Numbered from the stretch's first letter, positions 33,761-44,820 are shown. The stretch: DNA of 64,000 bases from Patiria miniata (GCF_015706575.1 NW_024037063.1:15996927-16060926), one strand, 5' to 3'. The notes: generated by a model from the letters alone, not told the origin. Numbers and translations are program-made.

Positions 33761-34529
33761 GAATGAGACACACACATGTGCATTCTCCCTCCTACACTTT
33801 AGCACTGTGATCTACAGCTGTGTCCTGATTGGTCCAATCTTGATAATGGTCTAACATGATTGGTTTAAAACTCCCTGTTGTGATTGGTCAAACTTATGCA
33901 TAATTAGTGCCAGGATCCTTCTCAGAATCCTTCTCAGGATCCCAGCTTTTGGAGAAACGTCAATTTTGCAGGTATTTAAAGGGTTAAACAATGGGAATTT
34001 TTTGTGTTGTAATAGAGCATTTTATACACCTCACATTATTAAGCTGTTAGAATTTACACACTGGCCCTCATGGCATTGTAAATTGCAAAATAAGCTGGTT
34101 GAAACCATGAGTAGCAGTAAACCCATGTTTCCCCAAGTATAATGAATTTTGTCAAAATACATGCATTGTGACAAAATCTCATATTCAACAAAGAGTCGTC
34201 GGATCTCAGCTCGAAATTTGCTAAAACGTAAAACAAAATGGTAGCCGTGCGATGCAATTTTGAAGGAAAACAAGCTCTCAGTGGACTGTTTAGCTACTTT
34301 GAAATTTCAAGTGCAATGTTCCAGTCTTATTAATAATTATTCAATGAATTTTCTATTTACAACTTTACACACATTGCCTCGGTATTATAATCTTGTTTAT
34401 GTAATGTTTATGGCATTAAACTGGCTAAGAAAGGGACTCTTCTTATTTAACGATGACCACTAGTCACTTCGTAACTTGCGACACATTCAACACATCGCAA
34501 CTTTTGTGAAATGGATGATACAATGTCAG
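33761..34529. other. Intron; possible upstream flank of the Ngaro-type element
   Basis: 33800-33930 repeats 'gattggtccaat', 'gattggtttaa' and 'gattggtcaaac' (CCAAT-like on the - strand, three times), which would suit a promoter for the - strand retroelement. There is no other recognised feature except a short GCATCGCAG-family remnant near 34462-34510. Confidence 0.35.
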
Positions 34530-34870
34530 GTTGTCAGGTTGCAACATTCTTTCCCAGTACCGCATACCGGTACATTACAAAGTTCTCCTTACATTCAAAT
34601 CTCTTCATGGCTTAGCCCCACATTATCTGAAGGAAATGGTACAATGGTACAACAACATCAAAGGAGACCAGGTCTGAGGTTGTCGTCCAATAATACTGTT
34701 TGTCCCCAAATACTTGTTTGGCAGCCTATGGAGACCGTACATTTTCCAGCTTTGCACCACGTCTCTGGGATGCCTTGACTGACAAGTTAAGGGCAATACA
34801 AGAACTTTATCTCGTCACATGCCACCTCAAAACCTATCTCTTTAGTCAGTTTCTCTCTCATGCATATCAA
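34530..34870 (+). mobile_element. LINE ORF2 C-terminal fragment (CR1/Jockey-like)
   Basis: Conceptual reading in two frames gives pieces typical of LINE ORF2 ends: 'KFSLHSNLFMA' (as in LLTFKSLHGLAP), then 'YGDRTFSSFAPRLWDAL' and 'HLKTYLF' (as in YGDRAFSVAAPKLWNSLP and LKTHLF). Internal stops and a frame change show decay. Only about the last 110 codons remain, as usual for 5'-truncated LINEs. Confidence 0.75.
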
Positions 34871-34990
34871 ATTAAAGGTGATAGAATGTGGTTAAAAAAA
34901 TGTAGTTTTTTTGTCCATAAAAAGGGGGTTTTGGGCTAAAATTATAGGTTTAAGGTTGTCATTTTGGCATTGTGTTTCCACATTCAAAAT

Positions 34991-35156
34991 AGCCTGGTTT
35001 ATACTCGGCATGAAAGCAAACTCGAACTTGAATGTGTGACGTCATGGCAAGTATTCGCGCTGCAAATTCGTAAAAGTTGAACATATTTCAACTTGGGCAA
35101 ATTTTGCAGCTAACGTTTCATTACTTCAAATTCGATTCGCAAGTATGAACCAGGCT
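34991..35156. mobile_element. 166-bp MITE, AGCCTGGTTYATACT ends
   Basis: The left end AGCCTGGTTTATACTCGGC and the inverted right end AGCCTGGTTCATACTTGCG match at 15 of the first 16 bases. The interior has one TGACGTCA. Flanking duplication is not clear. Confidence 0.75.
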
Positions 35157-36832
35157 TTTCTATGAGTTTTTGTTTTTAAGGCAGAGAGAAAGGGTCATAT
35201 TTTACGAAAAATATCACACCAAACATAGAATGCCCATGATTCAGTATGTTTTTTATCATGTGGTTGAAGTCGATTTCAGACACGGAACATTTATAACGTT
35301 AAAATGTAAGATCTGTAATAACAAAAGCATGATGTTTTCATAACATCAAGGTTCCTTTTTGTAAAATGTTGTTCGTGTTTTGGGGCAGTTTTAAGGGAAA
35401 GTTTCGCGTTTGTTGAGTTACAAACGCAGAGTGGTGGGCAGACAACTATTTTATTGCACACTGCCCAGTTAGGTTATGCATATGTTTATGTCAGAACAAA
35501 GGGTCATGAAATAAAATCCTTTCCAGTATACAATCAATTATTTTGTTTAAAAAAATGCTTCTTCACCAATGTGATAAATTTCAGTAAGCATTTTGTGTAC
35601 ACGTACAAGTTATTTCTGGTTTTAGTCACAAACAGGAAGTGAATACTGATTAAGTTTGGAGAGGATAAATGCTAAATGTGAAGTTTAAATAACGTATGAA
35701 AATATGAAATATATAAGTGCATGTATCAATAACACCTAACTTCGGGTTCAAACATGTCACAGCATTGGAGATCCCAAGGTAAACATTTTTTCAGGCCTAA
35801 TGGATATCATTTGGGCTACGAAGATATATAAGACAGGGATCAAATGATAGAAGTAAGTTTAAAATATGATCGTTTCCAAATTCTCCATAATGAAACTTCC
35901 GGTCTGATGATGTCATGAATTTAAAACCTTGCGAAGTTATCCGTGGTTAATCAAAGAATATCAAGGGGCGATTTGGTAAAATATGAACGGATGGTTTTAA
36001 AATTAAAGAAAGCAAACTGCATGTTATGTTCAGCTTTTGGATGATGGCGTCATCCCAATGTTTTTTGTGTCTGGCAATCCTCACTAAACACTTTTATAAT
36101 TTAAATGTCTTAAAGGGAATGTACATCATTGGCTTTTGCTGTAATTTTCAGAAATGAACTATTTGGGGGGTTAGTATAATAGATCAAATATTGTTGCACT
36201 GACATGTTTGACGTTTTGTGTTCGAAAATGCTGGAAAAACCAAGAAAAACAAAAATATTTAAGTAGTCTGGTTCCCTGACTCCACTAAAGATGAAATGGA
36301 TCAAAAATACAGGAAAATTGTAAGGTAAGGGAACCAGTCTAGCTGGCCTGCACCCGTTCATGAACATGGAACCAATAGCTAGCAAAAAAAATTTAGACTA
36401 AAAAAAATGGTAAATTTGGAGCAGTCATTGAAAAATAGTTATGTTTTTCCAACGGTGTTCGGCCGACCAGCGTTGGAAATTTTCTTGAAAATGGCTTCAT
36501 CCCAGGTGCCATAATTTCACAGGATGCTTTAGCATGTCATTTACCAACATCCTAGTAAGGTATTTCGTAACAACTTGGTAGTTTTATTTTTCGATGTTTG
36601 CAAATGTTGTATTTTCCCTTTAAGTGAAATGCTTAGAACTGCTTTTGAGTTAAATTCAGTTTTTATTGCAGTTCCAGTAACACACGAAGTAAAGGTTACA
36701 CTACAGGTACCTACAATTTTGTTTTGCTCTGTCCCTTCAAAAGGCATGAGCAACTCCATTTGACAACTTTTGTCTTCGTGTTCCTCCACTGATTTATTGT
36801 ATTAACAATTTATTCTCTCCCTTTCTACAGAT
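35157..36832. other. Intron; short inverted repeats only
   Basis: The pair 'gtctggttccctgac' / 'aagggaaccagtc' (about 36265-36345) forms a short fold-back. Near 35890-36010 there is a diverged inverted relative of 51230-51385 ('cttccggtctgatgatgtcat'). No coding sequence. Confidence 0.5.
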
Positions 36833-39517
36833 ATGAGTGACACCATTTGCACTTTCCAACAGCTCAGAAAGGCAAAGGAAAAAGCCTTACGCTTTTCCTA
36901 CCATCAGGATAACTACAGTTTTTACTCCCTCTCTCGATTTATCCCCAAAGGTTTGCAACTGTCTCACACTCCCTGCTTAGGAAACCTCCCACCACACCTT
37001 CAAAGGAGATGGAATCAAGTTCTACATGGTGCCTCTATTAAACTCATCAATATTCTCTCTCAGCAGTGTCAATTTACACGTGAGGACCTCCATCAGAATA
37101 TTTCCCACCTTGACTCCCAACTCAAATCCAGTTGTTCTGACTCCACGTACAGGAATTTCCATGATGAGATTGAAAGGGGTTTGTCTAACCTTGACTCTGT
37201 CCTACTCAACAGGAGAAACAAGAAGATTGGTGGCTTGCTTGCCAAGCAACAGCAACGCAGACACAGACGTTTCAGACGTCCTAGGTCCCCATCTACCACG
37301 CCACCGCCAGAACCCCCTGTCAACACTGTAGTTAATCTTTCTTCCTCATCAATATCTGACGCAGAGCACAAACTTCTCTCCAAGGGTCTCAATTTTTGTC
37401 CCGCTCCCCGTTCTGTGAACCAGGTTCAGCTCAGCCAAGATCTCACGGAATACTACCGCAGAATCCGCCTGCGTGAGTTTTTCCTGGACAGTGAACCGTG
37501 TGAGCCAGAGCCTTTTCGAGTCAAGAGTTCATGGGTACCCCCCAAGAATCGTGTGCCAGCCATAGAGACATACGTTCAAGTTATCAATTCCCAAGTCACT
37601 AACCCGGACAACTTCCCCCACAGGACTCATGATAATCTCCCCAGAGAGGAGCGCCTGGCTCTCAACTCCTTGCGCTCTCGCACCGACATCATCATCAAGC
37701 CAGCAGATAAAGGTTCAGCTGTGGTCATCATGGATCGTCAGCAGTACATTGATGAGGCCCACCGCCAGTTGGATAATCGCACTAACTATACCCGCCTTGA
37801 CTCTGACCCCACAGGCACTTTCTGTCAAGATATACAACAGGTACTTGACGATATGCGATCACGTGACCAGTTGTCGAAGAAAGCTCACAAATTTCTTTCT
37901 CCCTGTGATTGTAGGACTGCCAGATTTTACCTTCTACCCAAGATTCACAAGGCTGGCAACCCCGGTAGACCCATCATCTCCGGTAATGGCTCACCCACGG
38001 AACGCATCTCCCTGTTCATTGACAGTTTTCTCAAACCCCTTGTCCCACAGATTTCGTCATACATTCACGACACCCCAGACTTCCTACGCAAGCTTGAAGG
38101 AATCAAGGACCAGATTCCCAGCACAGCCATCATTGGGACTTTCGACGTCTCATCTCTGTACACCAACATCCCACATGAGGAGGGTGTTCGTGCTTGCTCC
38201 TTGGCTCTGGCCAAGGCAGGACACACGACTCCTCCCATCAGTGATGTTGGCACCCTCATGAGACTTATACTAACGAAGAACAATTTTTCCTTCCTTGGTG
38301 AACACTATCTACAGGTACACGGCACTGCAATGGGCACTCGCATGGCCCCGTCGATGGCTTGCCTCTTCATGGGTGACCTCGAAGAACGCATTCTTGCCTC
38401 GGCCCCATGTCGCCCATGGATCTGGTGGAGATATATTGATGATGTTTTCTTCATCTGGACCAGTGATGAGGACAGTCTCTTGACCTTCACTAACCACATC
38501 AATTCCTTCCACAGAACCATCAAATTCACATCGGAGTTCTCGGCTCACCAAACCCACTTTCTGGATGTCACCGTCCGCAAGCAAGGCAACTCACTAACCA
38601 CTGACCTGTATTCCAAACCCACAGACACCCACCAGTACCTCCACTCCTCCAGCTGTCACCCCAGGCACTGCAAAACTGGCATAGCGTTTAGCCAGGCACT
38701 CCGACTCAGAAGAATTTGTTCTAATGATTCCGATTTCTCCCGCCATACACAGATACTGAAGAACAACTTGGTGGCCAGGGGTCACAGCTCTCGCCAAGTT
38801 CATCGTGCCATTGCCAGAGCTAAAGCTATCCCCAGAAATCTAGCTCTCACGGGAAAGGCCCCTGATGCCATGGCCAAACCCATGATTCCCTTGGTTACCA
38901 CGTTTCACCCCAATCTCCCTCCCCTCCGCAAAATCACTAATGACAATCATCATATCCTCCATACTTCAGATCGCCTTGCCCGCGCCATCCCCAACGGCCC
39001 CACATTGGCTTACAGGCGTCCTCGAAATCTACGGGACTTGATTGTTCGAGCTGAAGTCCCTTCCTTAGATGCATCCCCTCCCACCCAGCATGGTACTTTC
39101 AAGTGCAGTTCCAGATGTGTTGTCTGCCAGATTCATATCCAGGAGTCTGACTCCTTTTCTGGCCACTCTTCTGTCACTACCCACAGAACCATTGGTAACA
39201 TCACTTGTAACACCTCTAATGTTATATATCTCATTTCTTGCAGGGTCTGTGGAGTGCAGTATGTAGGTGAGACTAAGAATACGCTCAAGAAGCGTTTCTA
39301 TGCCCATCGGTCAACGGTCAACACCAAGAAACTAGACACCCCTGTTGGTCATCACTTCAACCTGCCTAACCACTCCATTTCTGATATGATTTTGCAGGGC
39401 ATTGAATCTCTTGGCCATCGCAAAGAGTCAGTTCGCCTCAGCAGAGAGAAGGTGTGGATGAATCGTCTTCGGACTATTCAACCACATGGTCTCAACATCC
39501 AACTTGGAAATGATTAA
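36833..39517 (+). CDS. Penelope-like polyprotein: RT plus GIY-YIG endonuclease (894 aa, intact)
   Basis: This frame has no interruption. The N-terminal about 280 residues are basic and low-complexity in part (RRHRRFRRPRSP). RT blocks follow: KPADKGSAVVIMD (about 289), LPKIHKAGNPGRPIIS (about 368), TFDVSSLYTNIPHEEG (about 436, catalytic Asp), GTAMGTRMAPSMACLF (thumb-side block) and RYIDDVFFIW with YIDD at 534-537. The C-terminal part has a Cys-rich linker and a GIY-YIG domain, NVIYLIS...VQYVGETKNTLKKRF (about 796-820). This RT type is related to telomerase RT; GIY-YIG nicks the target. The length fits complete EN+ Penelope proteins. The first Met follows an acceptor-like sequence, so a spliced upstream exon is possible. 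Confidence 0.95.
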   Translation: MSDTICTFQQLRKAKEKALRFSYHQDNYSFYSLSRFIPKGLQLSHTPCLGNLPPHLQRRWNQVLHGASIKLINILSQQCQFTREDLHQNISHLDSQLKSSCSDSTYRNFHDEIERGLSNLDSVLLNRRNKKIGGLLAKQQQRRHRRFRRPRSPSTTPPPEPPVNTVVNLSSSSISDAEHKLLSKGLNFCPAPRSVNQVQLSQDLTEYYRRIRLREFFLDSEPCEPEPFRVKSSWVPPKNRVPAIETYVQVINSQVTNPDNFPHRTHDNLPREERLALNSLRSRTDIIIKPADKGSAVVIMDRQQYIDEAHRQLDNRTNYTRLDSDPTGTFCQDIQQVLDDMRSRDQLSKKAHKFLSPCDCRTARFYLLPKIHKAGNPGRPIISGNGSPTERISLFIDSFLKPLVPQISSYIHDTPDFLRKLEGIKDQIPSTAIIGTFDVSSLYTNIPHEEGVRACSLALAKAGHTTPPISDVGTLMRLILTKNNFSFLGEHYLQVHGTAMGTRMAPSMACLFMGDLEERILASAPCRPWIWWRYIDDVFFIWTSDEDSLLTFTNHINSFHRTIKFTSEFSAHQTHFLDVTVRKQGNSLTTDLYSKPTDTHQYLHSSSCHPRHCKTGIAFSQALRLRRICSNDSDFSRHTQILKNNLVARGHSSRQVHRAIARAKAIPRNLALTGKAPDAMAKPMIPLVTTFHPNLPPLRKITNDNHHILHTSDRLARAIPNGPTLAYRRPRNLRDLIVRAEVPSLDASPPTQHGTFKCSSRCVVCQIHIQESDSFSGHSSVTTHRTIGNITCNTSNVIYLISCRVCGVQYVGETKNTLKKRFYAHRSTVNTKKLDTPVGHHFNLPNHSISDMILQGIESLGHRKESVRLSREKVWMNRLRTIQPHGLNIQLGND

Positions 39518-39909
39518 TCCTTTTCTTCCTCCATTGTCCTCTGTTACAGATAATCCATCTGGTCTTCCTTGTTTGTGTTTACACATCTCCCGCCATCTTT
39601 CATCCCTTTCCACCTCAATACTGTTCCCCCCCCCCCCCCCCCGCATCATCCCTTCACTCTCACACTCTTTTGTCCGTTCCCACTCCCTGTGACCTTTGAT
39701 CCTTCCCCTTTCTGGTCCCTCCCCTGTTTACACCACACCCCTTGTGGTTTGCCATCTCCCTTTGTTTCTTTGTTCTCTCATCCACCCTCCCCTGCATCTT
39801 TCCACACCATTCCCTCCTAATCCTCCTTTTGTGTTTCTTCTTTCAGCCCTGCATGTTTGTGTGCACCCCCATGTTAATGTATGTATCTCTGTCATTTCTG
39901 TTTTAGCCT

Positions 39910-39940
39910 CTGAAGAAGAACTTGCTAAGTTCGCAACGTC
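39910..39940 (+). ncRNA. Hammerhead-ribozyme-like motif in the Penelope tail
   Basis: CTGAAGA, then a stem GAACTT-gct-AAGTTC, then GCAAC and GTC follow the order of a hammerhead core (CTGATGA, stem II, GAAAC, GTC). Two core positions differ from the consensus. Hammerhead motifs are known in Penelope-like elements. With these differences it may be weak or inactive. Confidence 0.4.
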
Positions 39941-39985
39941 AGGCCACATTAATTTTAAGAAGTAAAGGTTAAGCGGTTTTGTGTC

Positions 39986-42200
39986 GGGGAACAAGGAATG
40001 TAGTCTACAACCTCACCAAAAAAACCGAACATGATACTCTATTGAGTTCAAAAGATATTGCTCAAACTATTTTGTCGAAATTTGCCCTCACTACAAATTA
40101 TTCACTTGTAATTTGATACTCGATGACATCATGATGACATCATTATTTCTTTAACATCTTTGTTCTGGGTTCCAAGTTCATTCTAGGTTTCATTATCATC
40201 CTGTAAACTCGCTCAAAAGAAATTGCGATTTGTTTTGATTTTAGGCTAATGTCTTCTTTTTAAATTCACCTATCTTTGACCTTCCGGTAGACCCGTAAGT
40301 AAAGGTCAAGCAAGTTCACAAAGAAAAACATTGATCATTTCGTTCAGGAGTTATAGGTGAATGAAGTTTGTCAATTTTTTTTCAGCTAAAATGGCTTGTA
40401 ATTTGACACCTGATGATGTCATCATGACGTCAGAGTAATATGCACCACTCGGGATGAGGGTTGATGTATGGTGCAAGTTACAAGTTCATAAACCATTTAG
40501 GAGAAAACCCGTGGAGAATTATTGTCCGGAAAAAAAGAAAGAACCAAACAAAGAATATTTATCAGAACAATTTAATTTATCAGACAGTGGTCGGGTTGTG
40601 CCCGACCACTCACAAAACGTTATTTTTTGTTCATGCCATCAGTAATCATGAACCTTTCATTTCCATTTTCTTAAAAAATATAAGGACAATATATTACCTG
40701 TACTGCTTGGTTAAAATTTTGCATTCAGTGGCATATCCATTCCAAAAAGTAAGTAGACAACTTCAGTAGGTTTTAAGTCAGTGTTCTTTCAGCAAAAAAA
40801 GAATGCTTACCTTTTTTTTGTGATTCATGGACAGAAGTTTAAAACAGTGTTTGTGTTTGAAATTCCTTAACTTGAAAAGAGTGATTTGAATGATTCTTGT
40901 GCTAAAAGAAAGCTTATTTATTGGGCTTTCATATCCTAGATGTTGAAAGTGCTACATGCAGAACTTCATTACATGAATGGTCCTGCCAATTGGGTTTCCT
41001 TTTTTCTGCGCTTTTGCCCAAAACACAATAGGAACTGTATATCCAAGTTATTCTGCGAGAATAATATCATTCTGGAAGAAGTATCTGTCTGGTTGTCCAT
41101 TGTGGGATAAGGAAGAGCTTCCATGGTTTGGTCTTGTTCAATCTTAATTGGGGATTGTCAAGAATGTAGTGGCACAAACGCAGTGTGCACAATTCTTGTT
41201 CCTGGAGCTTTTTCAGGCATTCATGTAAAGTGACAAATTGTAGTCACTTTATATAATATTCAGCTTGGCATGAATAAAGGTAGCATCTTGTTTATTACCT
41301 AATGTCCCCAATATATTTGACAATATGAAGATAATTGATGCTAAATGGATTTATTTGAGCATATTCTGATATGAGAAACAAAAATTGGTGATATCTAGAT
41401 CTAGGTCATTTGTCAATGTACATACATGTGTGTGTAACATCCTTAACGTTTTGGCTTGTAATATCAGTAACGCTGTTTTTGGAGATACCAGTACTACAAA
41501 AGATATCTTAAAAACATTCACACATATATTTGAAATCACATTTTAGCTTTGCAAATGAACTAGGAACAAAAATGAAGCGAAAGTTTCTACTTAAAATGTT
41601 ACGGACATTACCCGGATATATGATGAAACTGGGCTTAATTTCGAATTGCCATTCTGATGGTGTATCAAGCATTGGCTTCCTTCTAAAGCAGATAAAACAA
41701 TATGCTAGGTCCTTTTGATTATTTTATTCAATTTTATTAGATATCACTGAAATTTCCACCACTTGGAGGATCATAATATTTTTTTTCTATAGCTGAAGGG
41801 TATCATAATGATGCAATTTCTTACTTTCTCCATTTGATCATCAAAATATAGACCTTCATTGAGTTTCAGTTGAAAACTAAGCTTGTATATAACTCATTTT
41901 TTCACCCTGAGGTAACATTTTCTTTAGAATTGCCCGTATACATGTAATCAGGATGTGCAATAGTTAAAAATGAGGTGACATCATGATGACATCATCATGT
42001 GATTTTTATAAATTTTTGATTTTTTAAACCTTAAACCCATATCTCATCAACTAAGCGTACTAAATTCAAAATTCTTTTGTGACAAGTGTGTGACGTCATG
42101 ATGACGTCCTCAAAAATGCGATTTCTTGAAATCTCATATAAGAGTAAGTTCGATCATCATGAATCTTGGTGGTAATTTGATACTATTATTTTTATTATTG
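39986..42200. other. Intron: TGACGTCA-family pieces and a fold-back arm
   Basis: 40085-40450 and 41930-42190 carry diverged family blocks. The hairpin GTGGTCGGG/CCCGACCAC (40585-40607) looks like a family terminus. 40780-41010 matches one arm of the fold-back element at 45278-45950 ('gtgtttgtgtttgaaattcc', 'gctacatgcagaact'). Confidence 0.55.
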
Positions 42201-42493
42201 TTATTCCTACAAATGTACTATTAGGGAGACACGTTAGCGTAGAAATTTCGAAAGTAGGGAGACACAGGCTTAATAGGGAAACACCTAGGTGTCTCCCTAT
42301 TGGCCCAGCCCCCCTTTAGAGGCAAAATTTTGCTGTTGCAATTAGGTTATATTTGTTGCTCATGGTCTAATTAGTAAAAATACTGAAATTCGTGGAAAAA
42401 GGACAAGGGAATATTGGGTTAGGGCACATTTAAATCGGAAAATTTGTGTGCACAAGTCTATGGGAAAGTCTCCCTATTACCCCATTGCCGGTA

Positions 42494-42538
<45 letters not shown>

Positions 42539-42879
42539 TATTCGGCATTAAAAAACACATACAAACAACAAACATTGTCAAAACATTAAAACAAAACAAA
42601 GCAAAAAACAAAAAAACGAAACAGCCAGGGGCTTATGCCTGGAATTAAAAAAGTTTACCTAAAAATTGTGGCCCGAAGGCCTTCAACTCCAATACCTCTG
42701 GCTACACAAATACATGTAGGGCCTATACAATTATATACATCTATAAACATCTATACATTTATACATATATTAAAAATGCCAGAGGTATAAATGCTAAAAA
42801 GTTAATGTCCCCATTAAAAAAATACATATGGTTATCCCACAGTTGACATCAAAGTACCACAATGAAATAATTAATGGTA
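42201..42879. other. Intron with (ATT)n microsatellite
   Basis: 42494-42538 is (TTA)n. Upstream, 'tagggagacacgttagcg' and 'tagggaaacacctaggtgtctcccta' form short inverted repeats around 'cacctaggtg' (42285). No coding sequence. Confidence 0.6.
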
Positions 42880-43415
42880 TGTAAAATCTGAAGCGACGTC
42901 ATGATGATGTCATCACCTGATTATTTATATATTTTTCACCTTTTTACAGTTTTTTCTATTAGCAAAATATGACATGAAATACAATTAGATTGACTTCAAA
43001 TTAGGCACAGACATAGAACCTGAGGTTAAGTTGGCCCTAGACAAATGATGTCATGATGACCTCATTAGTGGTCATTGACGTCATCTTAAAGATGTATATT
43101 TTAAAATTCTATATCTAGAGAATGTATGTTGGATTGGGTTCAAACTTATGTAAATTGGTAGCCCTGTTAGAGACAAAATTTGAGTGACGTCATGATGATG
43201 TCATCATGGATCATGAGATGTCATGAGGTGCACATTTTTAAGTCCTTTATCTGGAGAATTAATCATTGAACTTTGTTTTTGCATGTAATTTACCCTGACT
43301 GCATATGGACAAAACAAAACGTAAACTCATAAAAAAAGAACATAATGCCAGAAAGCCCTAGAACTTTGTTCTGTTCATCAAACAGACATACATGTAGTTC
43401 TAGTTTGATTTTGCA
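42880..43415 (-). repeat. TGACGTCA-family copy with terminal hairpin
   Basis: It has reverse-orientation family blocks ('gcgacgtcatgatgatgtcatcacc', 'gtgacgtcatgatgatgtcat') and ends in 'ttgttctgttcatcaaacagacata', an imperfect hairpin, then 'gttctagttt', the CTAG|T end shared with other copies. Confidence 0.65.
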
Positions 43416-43825
43416 ACCTTTCTCGTAAAACTCTCCTTTTATAGATTGAACCTATAGGCCTATATATTTCATTAAATTCTTGCAAGAAAGTTCACAGGGG
43501 TTTATCATGGTTTACTGAAAATTAAAAATCGATGTCTTAAAGCGTAACATCCATAATGGCCATTTGCAGCACATATATCTCATTAATTTGTTCAGCTAAA
43601 CATTACATTAACCATGTCGTGTTGTGCATTAAGGCCTAAGCTATTATAACATTTTCTTTCACTGTGAGTTTTTTACTTTGTTGTTTCACATTGGTATTAG
43701 ACTAAGACTGTTACAACGGAATTGCCCATTATTATTGTTAAGTTATTAATATAGCATGTTTTTTTAATGTTATGTTACTTAGTTAATAATTCTGATTATA
43801 TTGAACTCTGCCATGTTAATTTTAG
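43416..43825. other. CEP104 intron, nothing recognised
   Basis: AT-rich sequence leading to the acceptor of exon f. Confidence 0.5.
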
Positions 43826-43989
43826 AATGGTGAAAATGATGCTTCACTGCCTCCAATGAAAGACGAGTCTCTTAGAAACCTTCCAGGACAAGTGAGGACC
43901 AACAGTCCATCATCTACAGGACAAAGAGCTTCTGATATTCCAGCACCCGCAACTATTGTTGATAGACCACTGCCAACCTTGAACAAACA
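43826..43989 (+). CDS. CEP104: CEP104 exon f: Ser/Pro-rich linker
   Basis: The acceptor is ttttag and the donor gtaggt, with 54 codons plus two bases. The product is a low-complexity linker (NGENDASLPPMKDESLRNLP...) ending DRPLPTLNK, which aligns with vertebrate ERPLPAIRK just before the conserved KH. It contains the tetrapeptide SDIP in a Ser/Pro/Arg context, which fits the SxIP pattern used for EB1 binding. Conservation is low apart from the C-terminal end, but splice phase and the RPLP anchor support it. Confidence 0.88.
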
Positions 43990-44052
43990 GTAGGTTAAAA
44001 CAATCAAACATTGGTGGTAATGACAATTAATGAATAGCTTTGCAGATGTTAC

Positions 44053-44642
44053 ATTCATAAATACCTAAGACAGTTTACCCATTCCTATTGGTTGAGAGCT
44101 GGTCACATACATGGCCGGTCTTAAACAGTTGATAAAACACCGGCCGGCTGGCTGGTCTCAAACACTTATCCAGTGTCACATGAAGTTTGACTCCTATGAA
44201 ATCTGGTCTATTTTATCCTTAAATTAGTTGAACATTCACAATTCTCACTTCGGCGTGTGAAATACTACCAATTAGTTAGTATTTCTAGTTCTAAATTCAT
44301 ACTACACCAGCACAGCTGCATTCTGCGTCACTAGCTGCATTCTGAGCCACATAGCTGCATTCTGAGCCACATCTCTTAGTATGCGCCACGGCCACGCGCA
44401 TACCAATTTCCATATAAGGAGTTGTTTACGACTGCTCACGAGAAGCACATACCATAACATAGTTTGATAGGTGACATTTTAATAAAAACATGAAGTAACC
44501 TTGTTGAACAAAACTATTCTAATTTTATATTTTTTTTATACTTAATTTGACTCTTTTACCTTAACCCTAAAGGGGCCGGGGGAGGGGGGGGGGGGGGGGG
44601 CGGAATTACCCGGCCCCTTTAGGGTTAAAGGTATTTATGAAT
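44053..44642 (+). mobile_element. CATAAATACC-family MITE, full-length (about 590 bp)
   Basis: The left end ATTCATAAATACCTAAGACA and right end AAGGTATTTATGAAT are inverse. The inner block 'acccattcctattggttgagagct' is shared with 11840-12355, 27591-27720, 47560-47880 and 59025-59080. The 3' part holds a second palindrome, aaccctaaaggggccggg / ccggcccctttagggtt, around a G-run. No coding sequence. Confidence 0.75.
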
Positions 44643-44651
44643 GGGAATAGA

Positions 44652-44790
44652 TATACATCTTGGCCAGTATTAAACAAGTCCATTTAAGACCAGCTGGGGG
44701 CCTGGTCGCCAATAATATCTCTTGCTTTTGGCTCGGGCAATTCCCCAGCTGGTCTTAAATGGGCTTATTTAAAACTGGCCAAGCACATAT
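44652..44790. repeat. Fold-back element with 20-bp perfect inner arms
   Basis: CCATTTAAGACCAGCTGGGG (44680-44699) and its exact inverse (44743-44762) flank a 43-base loop. Pairing continues outward with mismatches through 'ttggccagt' / 'actggccaa'. Outer sequence 'gtgcttggccagttttaaa' links it to the GGGAATAAATATGTG family at 45965-46124 and the end of 11840-12355. Confidence 0.85.
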
Positions 44791-44820
44791 TTATTCCCTT
44801 AATCATATATCCATTTCTAA

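Larger units (their letters stand above)
36833..39985 (+). mobile_element. Penelope-like retroelement (EN+ type)
   Basis: The element comprises the long frame 36833-39517, a pyrimidine-rich 3' region (39520-39900, with a C-run at 39627-39641) and a hammerhead-like motif (39910-39940). The sequence just before the ATG, 'tctccctttctacag', looks like a splice acceptor, and introns are known in Penelope-like elements. The true 5' end was not located. The open frame suggests a young insertion in the CEP104 intron, in the same direction as the gene. Confidence 0.9.

Noticed and set aside
36833-39517. Long + strand ORF as a host gene (for example telomerase RT)
   Set aside because: The C-terminal GIY-YIG domain, the KPADKGSAVV block and the multi-copy relative at the right edge identify a Penelope-like element.
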